A program made the position numbers and the translations under genes. A stretch of 64,000 bases of DNA, taken from NCBI GenBank assembly GCA_033819885.1, contig JAQYUZ010000031.1, positions 1-64,000 of the forward strand, in the 5' to 3' direction. The notes below the pieces were generated by a model. The model worked only from the letters and a program-made list of their open reading frames with translations. It was not told the DNA's origin and made no database searches. Positions 1-10,850 of the stretch are shown here, piece by piece (within the stretch, counting starts at the first letter, position 1; each line of letters begins with the position of its first letter). Origin of the DNA: Microbotryomycetes sp. JL201. Taxonomy: Eukaryota > Basidiomycota > Microbotryomycetes.

Positions 1-77
1 CCTAACCCTAACCCTAACCCTAACCCTAACCCTAACCCTAACCCTAACCCTAACCCTAACCCTAACCCTAACCCTAA
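1..77. repeat. Telomere repeat, C-strand (CCCTAA)n
   Basis: The window begins with about 13 uninterrupted copies of CCCTAA, which reads TTAGGG on the other strand. This is the standard telomere of many filamentous and basidiomycete fungi and of animals. The C-rich strand runs 5' to 3' into the chromosome, so position 1 lies at or very near the physical left end. The array stops abruptly at position 77, where a pyrimidine-rich tract begins. Confidence 0.98.
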
Positions 78-580
78 TCTCTCCTTTCCTTTCTTCCCTC
101 TCCTACTCTCCTCTTTTTCTTCTTTTTCTCTTCTTCTTTTCTCTCTACTCTCTTTACTTTTCTCTCTCTTCTCTCTTCTACTCTCTCCTCTCTCTTTACC
201 CTTTCTCTTTCTTTCACTTTCTCTCTCTTCTCACTTCTCCACTCTCTCTTCTCTTTTCCCCTCTCCTCTCTTTTCTCTCTCTCCCTTTTTTCTCACTCTC
301 TTTTCTCTCTTCTCTCTCTTCTCTCTCTCCTTTTTTCTCACTCTCTTTCCTCTTTACTCTCTCTCTCTCTTTTCTCTCCTCTCTTTCTCTTTTCTCCTTC
401 CTTTTCCTTCTCCTACCCTCTCTTGTTCAACCTTCTCTCTTCTCTTCTTTTTTCCTCTCTTCTACTCTTTCTTTTCTTTTCTTCCTTTTCTTTTCTCTCT
501 TCTACTCTTTTCCCCTTCTCTCTCTCTCACACTTTCTTTCTTTCCTCTCTCTCTACTCTCCTCTCTCTTAACCCTTCACC
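78..580. repeat. Telomere-adjacent polypyrimidine (C/T) tract
   Basis: For about 500 nt the plus strand is almost entirely C and T (runs such as CTCTCTTTTCTCTC), with only scattered A and essentially no G. It is not a perfect microsatellite because unit length drifts. The open frame that runs through it from 423 encodes only Ser/Leu/Phe low-complexity sequence and is not a gene. Such a tract could form triplex or other non-B DNA, but that is inference. Confidence 0.85.
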
Positions 581-1500
581 TCTAGAACTTGCTGTGGGGG
601 TTACCTCTCAACCTTGCTGTGGGGGGTTTCCCTCTTGCTACTTTTGCCTGCTGCTTTTGTTGGCTGTACTGGCTGCTGTTGCTTGCTGCTCTTGCCTGCT
701 GCTTTTGTTGGCTGTACTGGCTGCTGTTGCTTGCGGCTCTTGCCTGCTTCTGTTGTTTGCTGTACCTGCTGCTGTTGCTTTGTCTTGTCTTGCTCTTCCT
801 CTGGTCCTGCTTCTTGAGGCTTTCTACTAACTTGCTATTGTCTAAACTGCACTGAAACAGCTGAGCTGATCACACAGCTTTTCTACCTCTGTGTCTGCTG
901 CTTCTGCAGCTTGCACTCAGCACTGTGTGCTCTTGGTCAGCCTGCTTGACAAGCTCTGCCACTGAAGGGCTATGGTCTGCTCTTGCACACTGCTTGCTGT
1001 TCTCTTGACTTTGCACTTGACTTGTGCTCATCACTCTGCTGCTGCCTTGGCTTGTGCCTCTGCTTAAAACTTTTTTGTTTGCTCTGCTTCTGCTATGCGC
1101 TGCAGCACTTGCAGTTTACTTGTCAGGCTGTTTGACAAAGTCTGTTGCCACCTGGCTGTCACTTGGTCTGCCTGCTCTCTTGCTGGTCACTTGCTTGCTG
1201 GTACTTGTCTGCTGCTGCTGTCTGGCCCGCCCTCAAACGCCGACAAGTATGTCTGCTTGAATGCTTGCCTGTACACTTTGCTGCTTCAGTCGCAACACTG
1301 CGCAACCGGCTTGCCAACTGGCCTGCTGAGCTCTGACTTTTGCTCTGGTGTCTGAGCTGACACAGTTGCCTTTGACATGAAAGCGTTTCGTTCCATTCAA
1401 TTGTACTGTCTCTGTGTCTGAAGCTGTGGTGCCTTGCTCTCAAGCTCAAAGTTGTCTCTTGCCTTGCCTTGTGGCTCTTGTCAATGCTGGTCTCTGTGCA
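581..1500. repeat. CTG/CTTG-rich low-complexity subtelomeric block
   Basis: After the C/T tract the plus strand becomes a T-, G- and C-rich mosaic of CTG, CTTG and TTGCC words, poor in A. Frames through it give Leu/Ala/Cys/Val-rich peptides with no recognisable family. It grades into ordinary-composition DNA near 1500. I see no gene in it. Confidence 0.7.
646..783. repeat. 48-bp tandem repeat, about 2.8 copies
   Basis: Three successive units begin at 646, 694 and 742, each opening with GCCTGCT and containing TGTTGGCTGTACTGG or a close variant. The first two units differ at very few positions, and the third is diverged and truncated near 783. The exact 48-bp spacing is a multiple of three, but the frames across it look like low complexity rather than protein. 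A shorter repeat of CTTGCTGTGGGGG occurs just upstream, near 588 and 614. Confidence 0.8.
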
Positions 1501-3314
1501 TTACAAGTTGTGCAGAAGGTTCACCCTGCATGATGCACGTCAGAATACTTACAGACGCAACGCAGAGCATGGCTGCGTGCGTCCCAAACTGGTCGCAAGT
1601 TTGAAAGACGTTGCCGCCTCTAGCGGTCACTTGCCCACCCTAGATTGACCTGTACATGCTCTGCCTGTGACGACCTGCACTCACATGCGTCACATCTAGC
1701 CCGCAGCAGGCCTGTGCTGGCGGCAGCACTTGCGCCCAGCGACATCGTGGCCATTTTGTGCGACGCCGAGGGGCTCGAGCTCACAGACTTCGCGTTCAAC
1801 GCTGCGCGCGGACACAGTCACTGTCCATATGCGCGCGCGCAAGCACACGGAGACAACTGATGGTGCAGTGAATTGCAACAGACTAGTGCTGATCACGGTT
1901 GCGTCTGCTTTGTCACGAAGCGCGATAGTTCGAGAAACGCCACCGATGCCAACGCGCATTTCAGTAGCAAGTTGCACGTTCACAGTCATACTCAATAATT
2001 GTGCTGTCGCGCGATGGTGCTCGCATCGCCTCTGGGCGTGTACGTCACTGGCGCGGGACTGCCTGAGTGGCGCGCGATGGGCAGGCGACGTCAAGGGCTC
2101 CCTCGTCATGCTTGATGGCACGGCGAACCATCGCATCAGTCAACGCAAGTCTATTTCGAGGCGTCGCCGAGCTTCGCGATGGCTTTGACGGTGTGGCTGA
2201 GGCGGCGTCGGTCAGCCGCGTACGTTGGCGCATGAAGAGGCCGCCGCGCGTCAAAGCAGACGCACGCGATCAAAAGATTGTAACACTCAAATATGCTGCC
2301 GCTAAGCCAGGCGTTGGCGTAGGCTGGAGATAGTCGCAATTGGGGGTCGGCAGAGCGCGCACAACCGTCATCGCCGCCGCCGCCGCCAAGTTTCGCTCAT
2401 GAACGTGATATTGTCTGACACAGCGTGTCTTGTGCGCTAAGTGTCCTGGTCGAGCGCGCGCCGAATCATCCGCGGGCGTCGGTTGCAGCCGACCGAGACG
2501 CGAGAGCGAAAGAGGCCCGAGCTTTCGCGCGTCGAATATTGCCAAGACATGAAATCGCCTTGCTCGAGTCGTTGGCATGCAGAACCCATCTTGATTTTCC
2601 GGTCGCGTCAAAGGTCAGAGCAATACACAGCAGGGCTGCACGCACAGGCTCAAAGGCAGCGCTCAAGTTGCCCAGCGCTCCGGCCAACGCGAAGCAGATG
2701 CTGCAGGGTGATCCGCGCACGCATGGCTATGACATACATGGATCAAGCTTTTGTCACTCTTCCAAGTCATGTGGTCAGCGGAGATAACATGAGAACAGCC
2801 GATTCCTCGCGTACAAGCATTCGGCTTCTCGACTTTGGTCAAACGAGGTAACGCGCCGCGCAAACAGTGACGTGATATCGCTACCAATGCATCGTTCGGA
2901 ACCAGACGGCCGCACACGCTTCACAATGATCGATCGGCATGTATTCTCATTGGTTGAATGGCTCGCCGCACAACCGCACAAGCAATACTCTAGGTCGTGC
3001 GCGACAAAGGCCACTCTGCGCATCGGAAAATTCAAGAGCTCTGCGCGCGTCAAGGTCAAAAGCGTGACGAACAGCTTTAATGCAGCAAATGACGATCTCT
3101 GGTCGTGACAAACTGGTAGCAAACACGTTCAGATCGGACAACGTGGCCGTGCCTCGCAAAACGGCTCTGCGCCCTGACGCCCTTGCGAGATAAATGTTCA
3201 CGAGGTATGACACGCTCGCACTGACTTGCAGAGTCCGACTTGTCCACCGCCGACTGTTTCTTGAGAGACATTGTTGCCCGTCCTGCTATCGTATGTGCTG
3301 CCAGCTGCAGCATG

Positions 3315-3500
3315 CACAAGTTCGGCCGTGGACGCTCGACTCGGCGGTTTGTTGCTGGACGGACCCTGGTTGCACCAACGCCAGAATCGGCGGCTACTGG
3401 TCTCGCTCGGCGTGTATCGGCTTGAACGCTCTCCGATTTACCAGCTCAATGCGTCCGGGTATTCGACAATGGTCGATCTCGGCGGCAACGACGCATTAGA
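3315..3500 (-). pseudogene. Relic of a subtelomeric gene family, copy A
   Basis: This segment matches 6790-6960 in the same orientation at clearly recognisable but diverged level; the shared core includes TCGGCTTGAACGCTCTCCGAT. Read on the minus strand, both copies keep the same peptide skeleton around RRAFKPI, preceded by an Asp-His-Cys motif, and both frames are interrupted. I do not recognise the family. The conserved frame suggests an old coding segment of a multicopy subtelomeric gene, now broken. Confidence 0.5.
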
Positions 3501-4039
3501 ATCAGAGCTGCTTCCAGTGGCAAACGACGCCATGTCTGAGATAGATGGCATGGTCCTTGGCGTTCAAGCGAACTTGACCAGCTCGTGGAGGGCGTGGCCG
3601 AGGCTTTGACGGTGGTCGTGATCTTGAAGACTGAGGAGCAGACCGAGCTTGCGGGAGTCGACTGCCTACGCTTGGCATCGCTGGCGGCGCGGGATCGCTT
3701 TGCGCTCGTCGACGGAAAGCTACTTGTGCGTGCGCCACTAGACCGTTCAGGGCTCGAATTGTTCAGGCGACGACGCTGATTCAGCGCGGACTCGGACTGC
3801 ATCACCTCTGTACCAGCTTTTGGAGACGATGCTCTGGACTTGGTCAATTTGCGTTGCGACTGGAAGTGCTTGGGGCATTTCAGTAGGGCGCGAGAAGAGT
3901 TTGACCCGGTGGCGTGGCTGTAACGCCACAAGCCCCTGCCACTCACGTTCGAAGTTTCGTATCCCAGCGACAGATTGTGACCCTTTGCCCTAACGTCGAT
4001 CAGAAATTTGTGTACCTGACGAGCTTGCTTGCATCAGCG

Positions 4040-4720
4040 TAGCTCTCGAAGGCAAGCAATTAAAGTTGCTCGACTTACTCGCTCAGCATGGGCATCGTCG
4101 TAACGGCCTATCATGCTGTGCTGCGCATACATGACGGACAATACGCCGAGCACGTTGCTCTCAATGCTCGCCGCTAGCCAGCCCGATTGACTAGTCCGGA
4201 CGTTGGCGAGGTCGGGACAGCTTGCGAGCGACATTAGCAGCACACTGTTGGCTAGTCCTCTGAAGGTGACAACGCATGCTGCTCGTAGAAGCACCTGCAT
4301 GCGAATTAGTAGAGACAAAGCAGGCCAACCGGCAGATCAAAAGACGGACCTGCCAAGTCTCGCCGAAACGACTTCCGTCGCGATTCAGACAAGTGTCGGC
4401 GCCTTGAAAAGCAGAACTGCGTCCAGATTTCCATACAGCGTGAAGCGATCAGAGCGTTCAGAGCGTGCGCCGATGCCAAAGTCTGCTAGGTCGAGCTGCG
4501 CGCGTTGAAGAAGCTTGAGCGTGGGGTTTGTGATCCAAATTTGCATCCGCCGAGAACAAGCGTCCTCAATGCGAGCTTGCTGAGGCTCGCGGCGAGCCAT
4601 TTGCCGTCTTGTACCGTTGCAAGCCGTTCAATGTTGACCGTCAAGACCTCATGCACGAGAGAACTGAGTGAGCCGACTACGTGCTCGACTAGTGCTTGAC
4701 TTTGTGTACGCTGAAGCAAA
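4040..4720 (-). pseudogene. Leucine-rich-repeat-like relic, minus strand
   Basis: Minus-strand frames give short peptides with LRR rhythm, for example LSKLALRTLVLGGCKFG (near 4560-4620) and, after a frame change, LKLLQRAQLDLADFGIG. A related phrase, GWLAASIESNVLGVL (near 4150-4200), parallels KWLAASLSKLALRTL, suggesting diverged repeats of one protein. No start, F-box or continuous frame is visible. An F-box/LRR protein relic is the likeliest reading, but this is inference from peptide texture only. Confidence 0.35.
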
Positions 4721-6630
4721 CCTCAGAGGTGGACTCTCCCATGTATGCTTGCGCCATATCCAAGACGTTGACTCGCGACGGTCCTAGTCCAAACAATGGC
4801 TGACATAGCTTGGACGGATCTTGCCACTTTTCTGGCTCTCTACCGATGGCAATATCGAAATGATCGAGCTGAGCGACCTGTGCGAGCAGTGAAGCAGCAT
4901 GGCGTCCAGAGACGCGAGCAGCACAGACATGGCTTGCTGTCCGGGTCGTCTTCAGAGCCCCGGTTGAACCAACGATTGTCAGCCGCGAGCCAGCGCTCGA
5001 CGTTGCCAGCGCTCGACATTGACGACGGGCGCCGTGTTACGATACATTATGCTGACGGGTCAAAGACATACTGTTGTACTCTGTATTGGCTCTGTTTGTG
5101 TCGTAACTCGTCGTTGCACAAGTCGTTGATCCAACCGTAGCAGCCACACGGCAAAGTGCCGGCAATGGCTCGACAGCAGTGTCCTGATACACACGACTGG
5201 CAGCCTGAGACAATTTTGAGAAGTTTGATGAAATGGTCTGGCGGCCTTCAAAGCTGGACAAGGTGCGCGTCAGCAGAGTCGCGGAACCAGCGTTGCTCGC
5301 ATCCGTCACGTACTCTACCTGATTGCAGAATGTCAAGTCGCAATGTCATGCCTTGGATTCCGGGAACGGCACTTTTGAGGACATCAATGTACGCTGTGCC
5401 GTCACTGTCCTCGCCGAGGTTGATGACATGCTCGAGACCTTAATCAAAGCTCGGTCGGCAATCGCTGGCAGTCGGTCGGCATCACAAGGACCGTCTTAAG
5501 ACAGTAGAACCTGCAGAGACTGAGCGCAATCCGACGCAGTGGCGCGCAACGGCTGTGCAGCTGTGCAAAGGACGGGCAGTTGTGGCGCGACAGGCGACTC
5601 ATGGCGTGCGCGCGTGAGCACAGGCTAGGGCGACTACTACACCGGGTGCAGACAGTCGCAGAATGTATGATCAACGCGTCGCGCTCGCCTCGTCGTCCCC
5701 TGCTACGTGTCCGCCGGCGTGGGATGGCGAGGGAGAGCAAAGACGTATTGCCAAACGCTCGACACGCCTTGCCGTCACCTGTCGGTATCTCGTTTCGACG
5801 CGACATCGTCTTCATCGTTCCGCGGCTGCGCGTGTGGCAGCCCCTTTTCAATCGACGGCCAAGACGAGAAGACTGCTCAGGCACACGCGCGCGCGCGCAA
5901 GTGAAAGAGAATGCATTACCCAAGCTGCTTTGCGAAAGGTACGAGAAAGTCGTCGATCCACGCATGCACGGCAGCTACATCTTTTGACGCTCGACCGGTT
6001 CTCTCGATGAAAGGATAAACATTGGACGTTGTCTTGACGTGTCAAAGTTGTGCTCGAGATGCCTGATCTTGCTGTACTCGTACACCTCGTTTTCCTGTGC
6101 TCGAGATTTCCTGACTCGATGCGCTTGCGGATTGTTGCGGTCGTCTCGGTTGCGCAGCGCCGAATCGGGTCCGCGACAGCCGTTTCGAAGCGCGTGCACG
6201 CACACTCGCTCGCTCGCTGGCAAACAACAAAGGAAAGAAGTGGCGTTGGTGATTGCGCGCGCGTAAATTGGAAGCTGCAGTCGTCAAGCGTGCGACTGAC
6301 CTTAGGTCAAGCGTGCGTGACAGCGGCCAATCCAAGCACAGCAAGGTCAAGTTACCACGACGTTTCGCCTCGTGCTTTACTGTGTGCCCACGTTTGAGTA
6401 GAGCTGCTCTCGGCTGTTATGCACTGGTCCGCTGTCGGTGCGTGTGGACGTGAATTAGAGCAACAAAAGGTACCGACGAGACAAGTCGAGCCAGATTGAC
6501 AGCGCCAACGCGCGTTAGCGTCCTCCCTAGCCGACTCTCTTGCCGTCCTTTTGCTGCGCTGGCGAGCCTAACCGCGAGACGTCCGCGCGACACGCGGACG
6601 GGGTAGCAACGTCAGGTTTGAGGGCAAAGC

Positions 6631-6707
6631 TCCAATATCTCGAGTCACCAAGCAGTCTGACGGGAAAACATACACCGTCAGACTGCTTGGTGACTCGAGA
6701 TATTGGA
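6631..6707. repeat. Perfect 33-bp inverted repeat, 11-nt loop
   Basis: The left arm 6631-6663 and right arm 6675-6707 are exact reverse complements over 33 bp, separated by the 11-nt loop GAAAACATACA. The arm begins TCCAATATCTCGAGTCACCA. A transcript from either strand would fold into a very stable hairpin. There is no terminator-like T run and no gene end next to it. It sits about 100 bp upstream of relic copy B. The absence of any mismatch suggests recent formation or active maintenance. Confidence 0.95.
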
Positions 6708-6789
6708 CTTGCGACTCACTTGTGTGTTGGCCACGATGCGACTTTGCGCACGCCCATACACAGGGCATGCGCGAATGGCCAGCTGAAAG

Positions 6790-6960
6790 GTCTCGCCGTT
6801 GATGGTCGACCCGGAGGTTGCTTGCTGGACGACCCCTGGTTACACCAATGCCAGAAGAGCCAGCTCTTGGTCTGGTTTGGCGTATATCGGCTTGAACGCT
6901 CTCCGATCTGCCAGCTCGTTATGTTTGCGGATTTGACAATGGTCGAGCTCGGCGGCAAGC
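6790..6960 (-). pseudogene. Relic of a subtelomeric gene family, copy B
   Basis: Diverged duplicate of 3315-3500 in the same orientation. On the minus strand the peptide keeps the phrase RRAFKPIYAKPDQELALLAL and a downstream VQQAT segment, and the frame is interrupted. The copies differ at many positions, including several inferred codon changes, so the duplication is not recent. No flanking repeats that would mark a transposon were seen around either copy. Confidence 0.5.
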
Positions 6961-7537
6961 GACTCTGGCATTACGAGAGTGCGCGTGTGCTGGCATGGTC
7001 ACGAACGAGAGCGCATTTGCAGACTTTATGCCGGGGGGATGCAATGCATGTGAGCCGCCGCGGTAGGTGAAGCGGTGCGATACCGTCGCCTTGGGCATGT
7101 CCCAGCTGTGCGTCGAGGGTGTTCATGACTGCGCGAGCGATTCCGAGTGCATCTCTGTGTACGGGCTGCCACGCATTGTCGTGCAAGGCGTGTGCGACGC
7201 TTCCGAGCTGTGGCACGTCGGCGGCGATGGCGTCACGCGAGTAGTCTCGAGCATGATAGCGCTTTGTAGCTAGTCAGGGTCCCCCTTATGGCGTCATGCG
7301 TGCTGCCATCACGAGCGAGTCGAGCCGAGCGTCTGAGAACGGACTGGAAGGCACTCGAGTCCCGAGGTCCATGGCTCGGATTCGCTTGACCCACCCGCGC
7401 TCGAGCACACTGGCAGCAGACTGACGCACCCAATTCAGGGCTTGCTTGCACCTTGAGCGCGTGCATAGCTTCTCAGTGCATGCTGCGTCTCGTCTGATCG
7501 CCCGTTAATGCCTGGCCCTTTCCCTCGAGAGCTCGCA

Positions 7538-10146
7538 ATGGCGTCCTCGCCGCGTCCGGAAGTCGCATCAATCGTACCTACCGGCGTTGATGCTGCTGCT
7601 GCTGGCACGGACCAGCAGCTGCCGCCTGGCATAGGCGTCCAGGCGTTCGTCAACGGCAATGAAGGCCTGCGCGCAGCAAAGTAGGCGCATCCGCTTCGAC
7701 ACACATGTATACGATGCTCACAGTCACTTGTTGCTGGCTCTGTAGGCGTCGACGGCCAACCGACCGCTCCCTGCCGTCTTTCGCAGGCAACGAGTTCGAG
7801 CGCCTCAAATGGGAAGATTACGTTACAACTGTCTTTCCTGTACGTTGCCTGTGGTTCTGACACAACCTGAAAGACAAATGAGCACCTGCTGACGCGCTAG
7901 CACGCTTCTCTCTCCCTATCGCAGCCCCAACCGACACCGCGACTGCGGCCGCACCCACCTGCGCCATTCTCGACTGCAAGCGAAGCTGCGACTTGCTCAA
8001 CAGCAGTCTTTGAGAGCTCGTCGCACAATGCAGAGGCCGGTTCTGCTCCGGTCACGCCACTGCGCTCTAAAAGTCTCAACTCACAGTCGGCCCAAGTTGA
8101 GTCGACACCGGTGAGCGCCCAATCCAGCAGCAGCACAACAGGTCATTCCAGGGAAGAAGATGGTCCAATCCTCCGCGACATGATCGCCAACCGGAGACTC
8201 AAGATGGAATCAATTAGTGACTTGCTGCAGACCGTCGGCTTGGCCGAATCGTACTCGGCTATCGTCTCAAAGGCTTCAGAGCGTCGGCAAGATCAGGAAT
8301 TCTTCGACGAGATACAAAAAATTCAGCTCTTGGCAGAGAACGAAAGTCAGATTCAAAGCGAGACGCGCGGAATTCACTGGTTTCAGCAGTTGGCCACAGC
8401 TGTGAGTGCTTGCAAGTAGGTCCAGTGTGGCACTCGACTTATTCGAGGATCATTCATCAGATAGAGACTGGCGACCCGACCGGCGATGCTATGGCGCCCG
8501 ACGCCCTCACACTGCGCTTTGTCGCCAGTCCAAACTCACCCCTGGCACCGGGCGCCGTCACGTCAAAGCGCAAGCCGGACGCTCTCCTTGTCTTTCCATG
8601 CGACTTGGGCAACCCCAAACCAAAATTTGAGCACATCGCCGTGCCTCTCGAGTTCACGAATCAAAAGGCGGAAAGTTTCGAGACAAAGTCGAACCTGCAA
8701 GCCAAATCTCTGCAAATTATTGGCTACATGAGGCATACGCTCATAAGTCAGCCGTTGCGAATGAGTGTCATTGGTCTCATCACATTCAAGACTCGACTTG
8801 CGTTGCTCGTGCTTGATAGAGAGGCATTGCGCTTTGCATATCTCGACGATCCGTGGTCAAAGGACAACATACTCGCCTTTGCCAGTCTTGCAACCCTCCT
8901 TCTTGGTTTGCAGGCGTCGCAAGCGGGCCTGTTCCCTTTCGTCAGATACAAGTGTGACCGAGATAGGGGCCTCACCCCGATCAGTGTCTCGAAGCGACTG
9001 CTCGATGTCGCCGCCAACGACGAGTCAATGTCCCCACCTCTCGCATCTGCGGTCGTATCGCACCTCTTATTCAAATCTTCACCGGCTGGCAGCTGTTTCA
9101 GCAGGGCCACCTGCGTTCTCGCGCCGAGTCTACAGCACAGCTGCAAGGACAATCAAGCGGCCATACAACCACGTCTGTCAGCTCAGGTCATCAAATTCCA
9201 GTGCGTCGACGACGGCCGCATGCATCGCGAGGTGAACGTGTGGCGCGCCATCGACGATTTTGATTGGAGCACGTGCACAGTTTCGGGCCCGATGCCGGGA
9301 GCAGACGCCATTCAAGTCAAAGACCATCTTGCCGCTGTCGATCGAGCCTTCGTCTGCCGGCGGTTTCCCTGGCAAACGCCGCTCGACATGATACCAAAGG
9401 ACTCGGGGATCGTGACACGGCATCAAGCTGTCGTTGTCTATCGCAATCCCCGATCAAATGTCGTTCGGTTGACGGACAAAGCGCGCCCGCCAAAGCCAAG
9501 TCAACTTGTGGCGGTCATCAAGACGCTGCTCGTCGTCTTGCTCAAGCTGTCGCGCGGGCCTGACGTTTTACACCGCGACATTTCAACGGGAAACGTGCTC
9601 CATTTCGAGGGCCATCTCGTGCTGTCCGACTACGACTGTGCGTGGACTGTCACATTAAAGAGCAGCTCGGACCAGCGTCGGCAGCGGACGGGCACGCTCG
9701 ATACGATGGCGGCTGATGTTCTGCGTTCGTGTGTTCCCACACTGCGCAGACTTGATTTCCGACACGAACTGCGTCACGACATTGAGAGCGCCGTGTACGT
9801 GCTCCTAAAGGTGCTGTGGTTTCATCTCCGCCCTCAAATGTCGAAGCCAGAGCTCGACTTCTGGTCAACCGTGCTCCATTTTGATGATCCAAACGTGAAT
9901 GCGCAAGAGATGTGCACTGCGCGAGAGAGTTTGTGGGGTGGCATGTACGGCGAAGTCTTGTGCGAGCACTTGACCAGAGCCTCGCCTGAGCTTGGCCGTC
10001 TGGTTGAGAAGCTGCTAGAACAACGTCTCAAGGTCACCTCGTACACATCTGAAGAGGACATCGTGAAGAGATTGTGGGTTTTGCTTGATTGTGCGGATCA
10101 GGTGGCGCTTGATGAAGAGTTGAAAAACAAATGGGCCAAGCATTAA
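7538..10146 (+). CDS. Fungal-type (FunK1-like) protein kinase
   Basis: Four exons in phase: 7538-7680, 7746-7839, 7925-8401 and 8461-10146, giving about 799 aa; an in-frame ATG at 7508 would add 10 residues. The N-terminal part carries the typical RLKWEDYVTTVFP segment and a long linker. The C-terminal half is a divergent kinase with catalytic-loop HRDISTGN near residue 610 and SDYDCA in place of DFG near residue 628. These features mark the fungal-specific kinase family, abundant in basidiomycetes and often subtelomeric; substrates are unknown. It is the first intact gene inward from the telomere and stands alone. Catalytic Lys and glycine-loop assignment is uncertain, as usual in this family. 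Confidence 0.85.
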
Positions 10147-10850
10147 TCTTGTCTTGCTCTTGGTGCCTCTGTGCGCTTCATTTGAAAATGATATACCATT
10201 TCTGGCCTTTTCTGATGGCCCAATATCGTGTCCCCTGTGCGGGTTCTGAGCCTTGACACGGTTTTCTCTCAGCCAATTTGCAAGTATTACGGGCAAGCCA
10301 GCAGCAGCTTTCACCCCAGTGCTCAAATGTCAGGCAGTTGCAGATGACCAATGCTATTGCCCCTCCGAGTTCTGGGCAGCTGTTGACAAGTCACGCTCCC
10401 CTTTTTGTTCAAGTATGCCTCTCTGCAGTGCTCACACCAGCCAAGCCCAATGCATTGTTAAGTAATTTCTTGTCAAGCGCACACCAGCAGGCAACACATT
10501 CAACTTGCTGCCACAGGAAATGGGCTCTGTATGCTCTCACCAAAATTTTGGCAATTTCGGGCCTGAATTGTCCTTTCAAGCCACATTTAATGCGATTTGG
10601 TCGATGCTACGCTCACCAAGTTGTGACTTCCTCATGTCCTGTGGTCTTCCGCCTACTTGCTCTTTGCTGCCCTTGACTCTCGCTCGCAATTTGGCCCGCG
10701 CTTTGCCGCTCGCGAGAGGAACGCCAGGCGCCGCCTTCTCTCGTTAATCCACTTACAGCGCGCAGCCTTCCCAGTTAACTGCCCGAAAACATCTGCAGTG
10801 TGAATACAACAGGAGAGCTCCAACAACAAGACGAGATTCACCGAGAACGT
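10147..10850. other. Intergenic, no gene seen
   Basis: About 700 bp lie between the stops of the FunK1-like kinase (+) and the FAM192A-like gene (-), which converge. The frame at 10262-10676 has no recognisable motif, no supporting intron structure and ordinary composition, so I treat it as non-coding. It probably holds the two 3' UTRs. Confidence 0.5.

Larger units (their letters stand above)
1501..7507. other. Gene-poor subtelomeric region with decayed sequence
   Basis: About 6 kb contain no intact gene that I can support. Open frames are short and mostly overlap on opposite strands, as expected by chance in DNA of about 53-55% GC. Within it are two diverged copies of one segment (near 3315-3500 and 6790-6960), leucine-rich-repeat-like peptide fragments on the minus strand (about 4040-4720) and a perfect 33-bp inverted repeat (6631-6707). 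The content fits a graveyard of a subtelomeric gene family. Confidence 0.6.

Noticed and set aside
423-830. Open frame of 135 codons in the C/T and CTG tracts
   Set aside because: It encodes only Ser/Leu/Phe and Leu/Ala/Cys low complexity, and its reading frame follows from base composition.
10262-10676. Open frames downstream of the FunK1-like kinase
   Set aside because: They are short and overlapping, without motifs or splice support, and lie in a convergent 3' interval.
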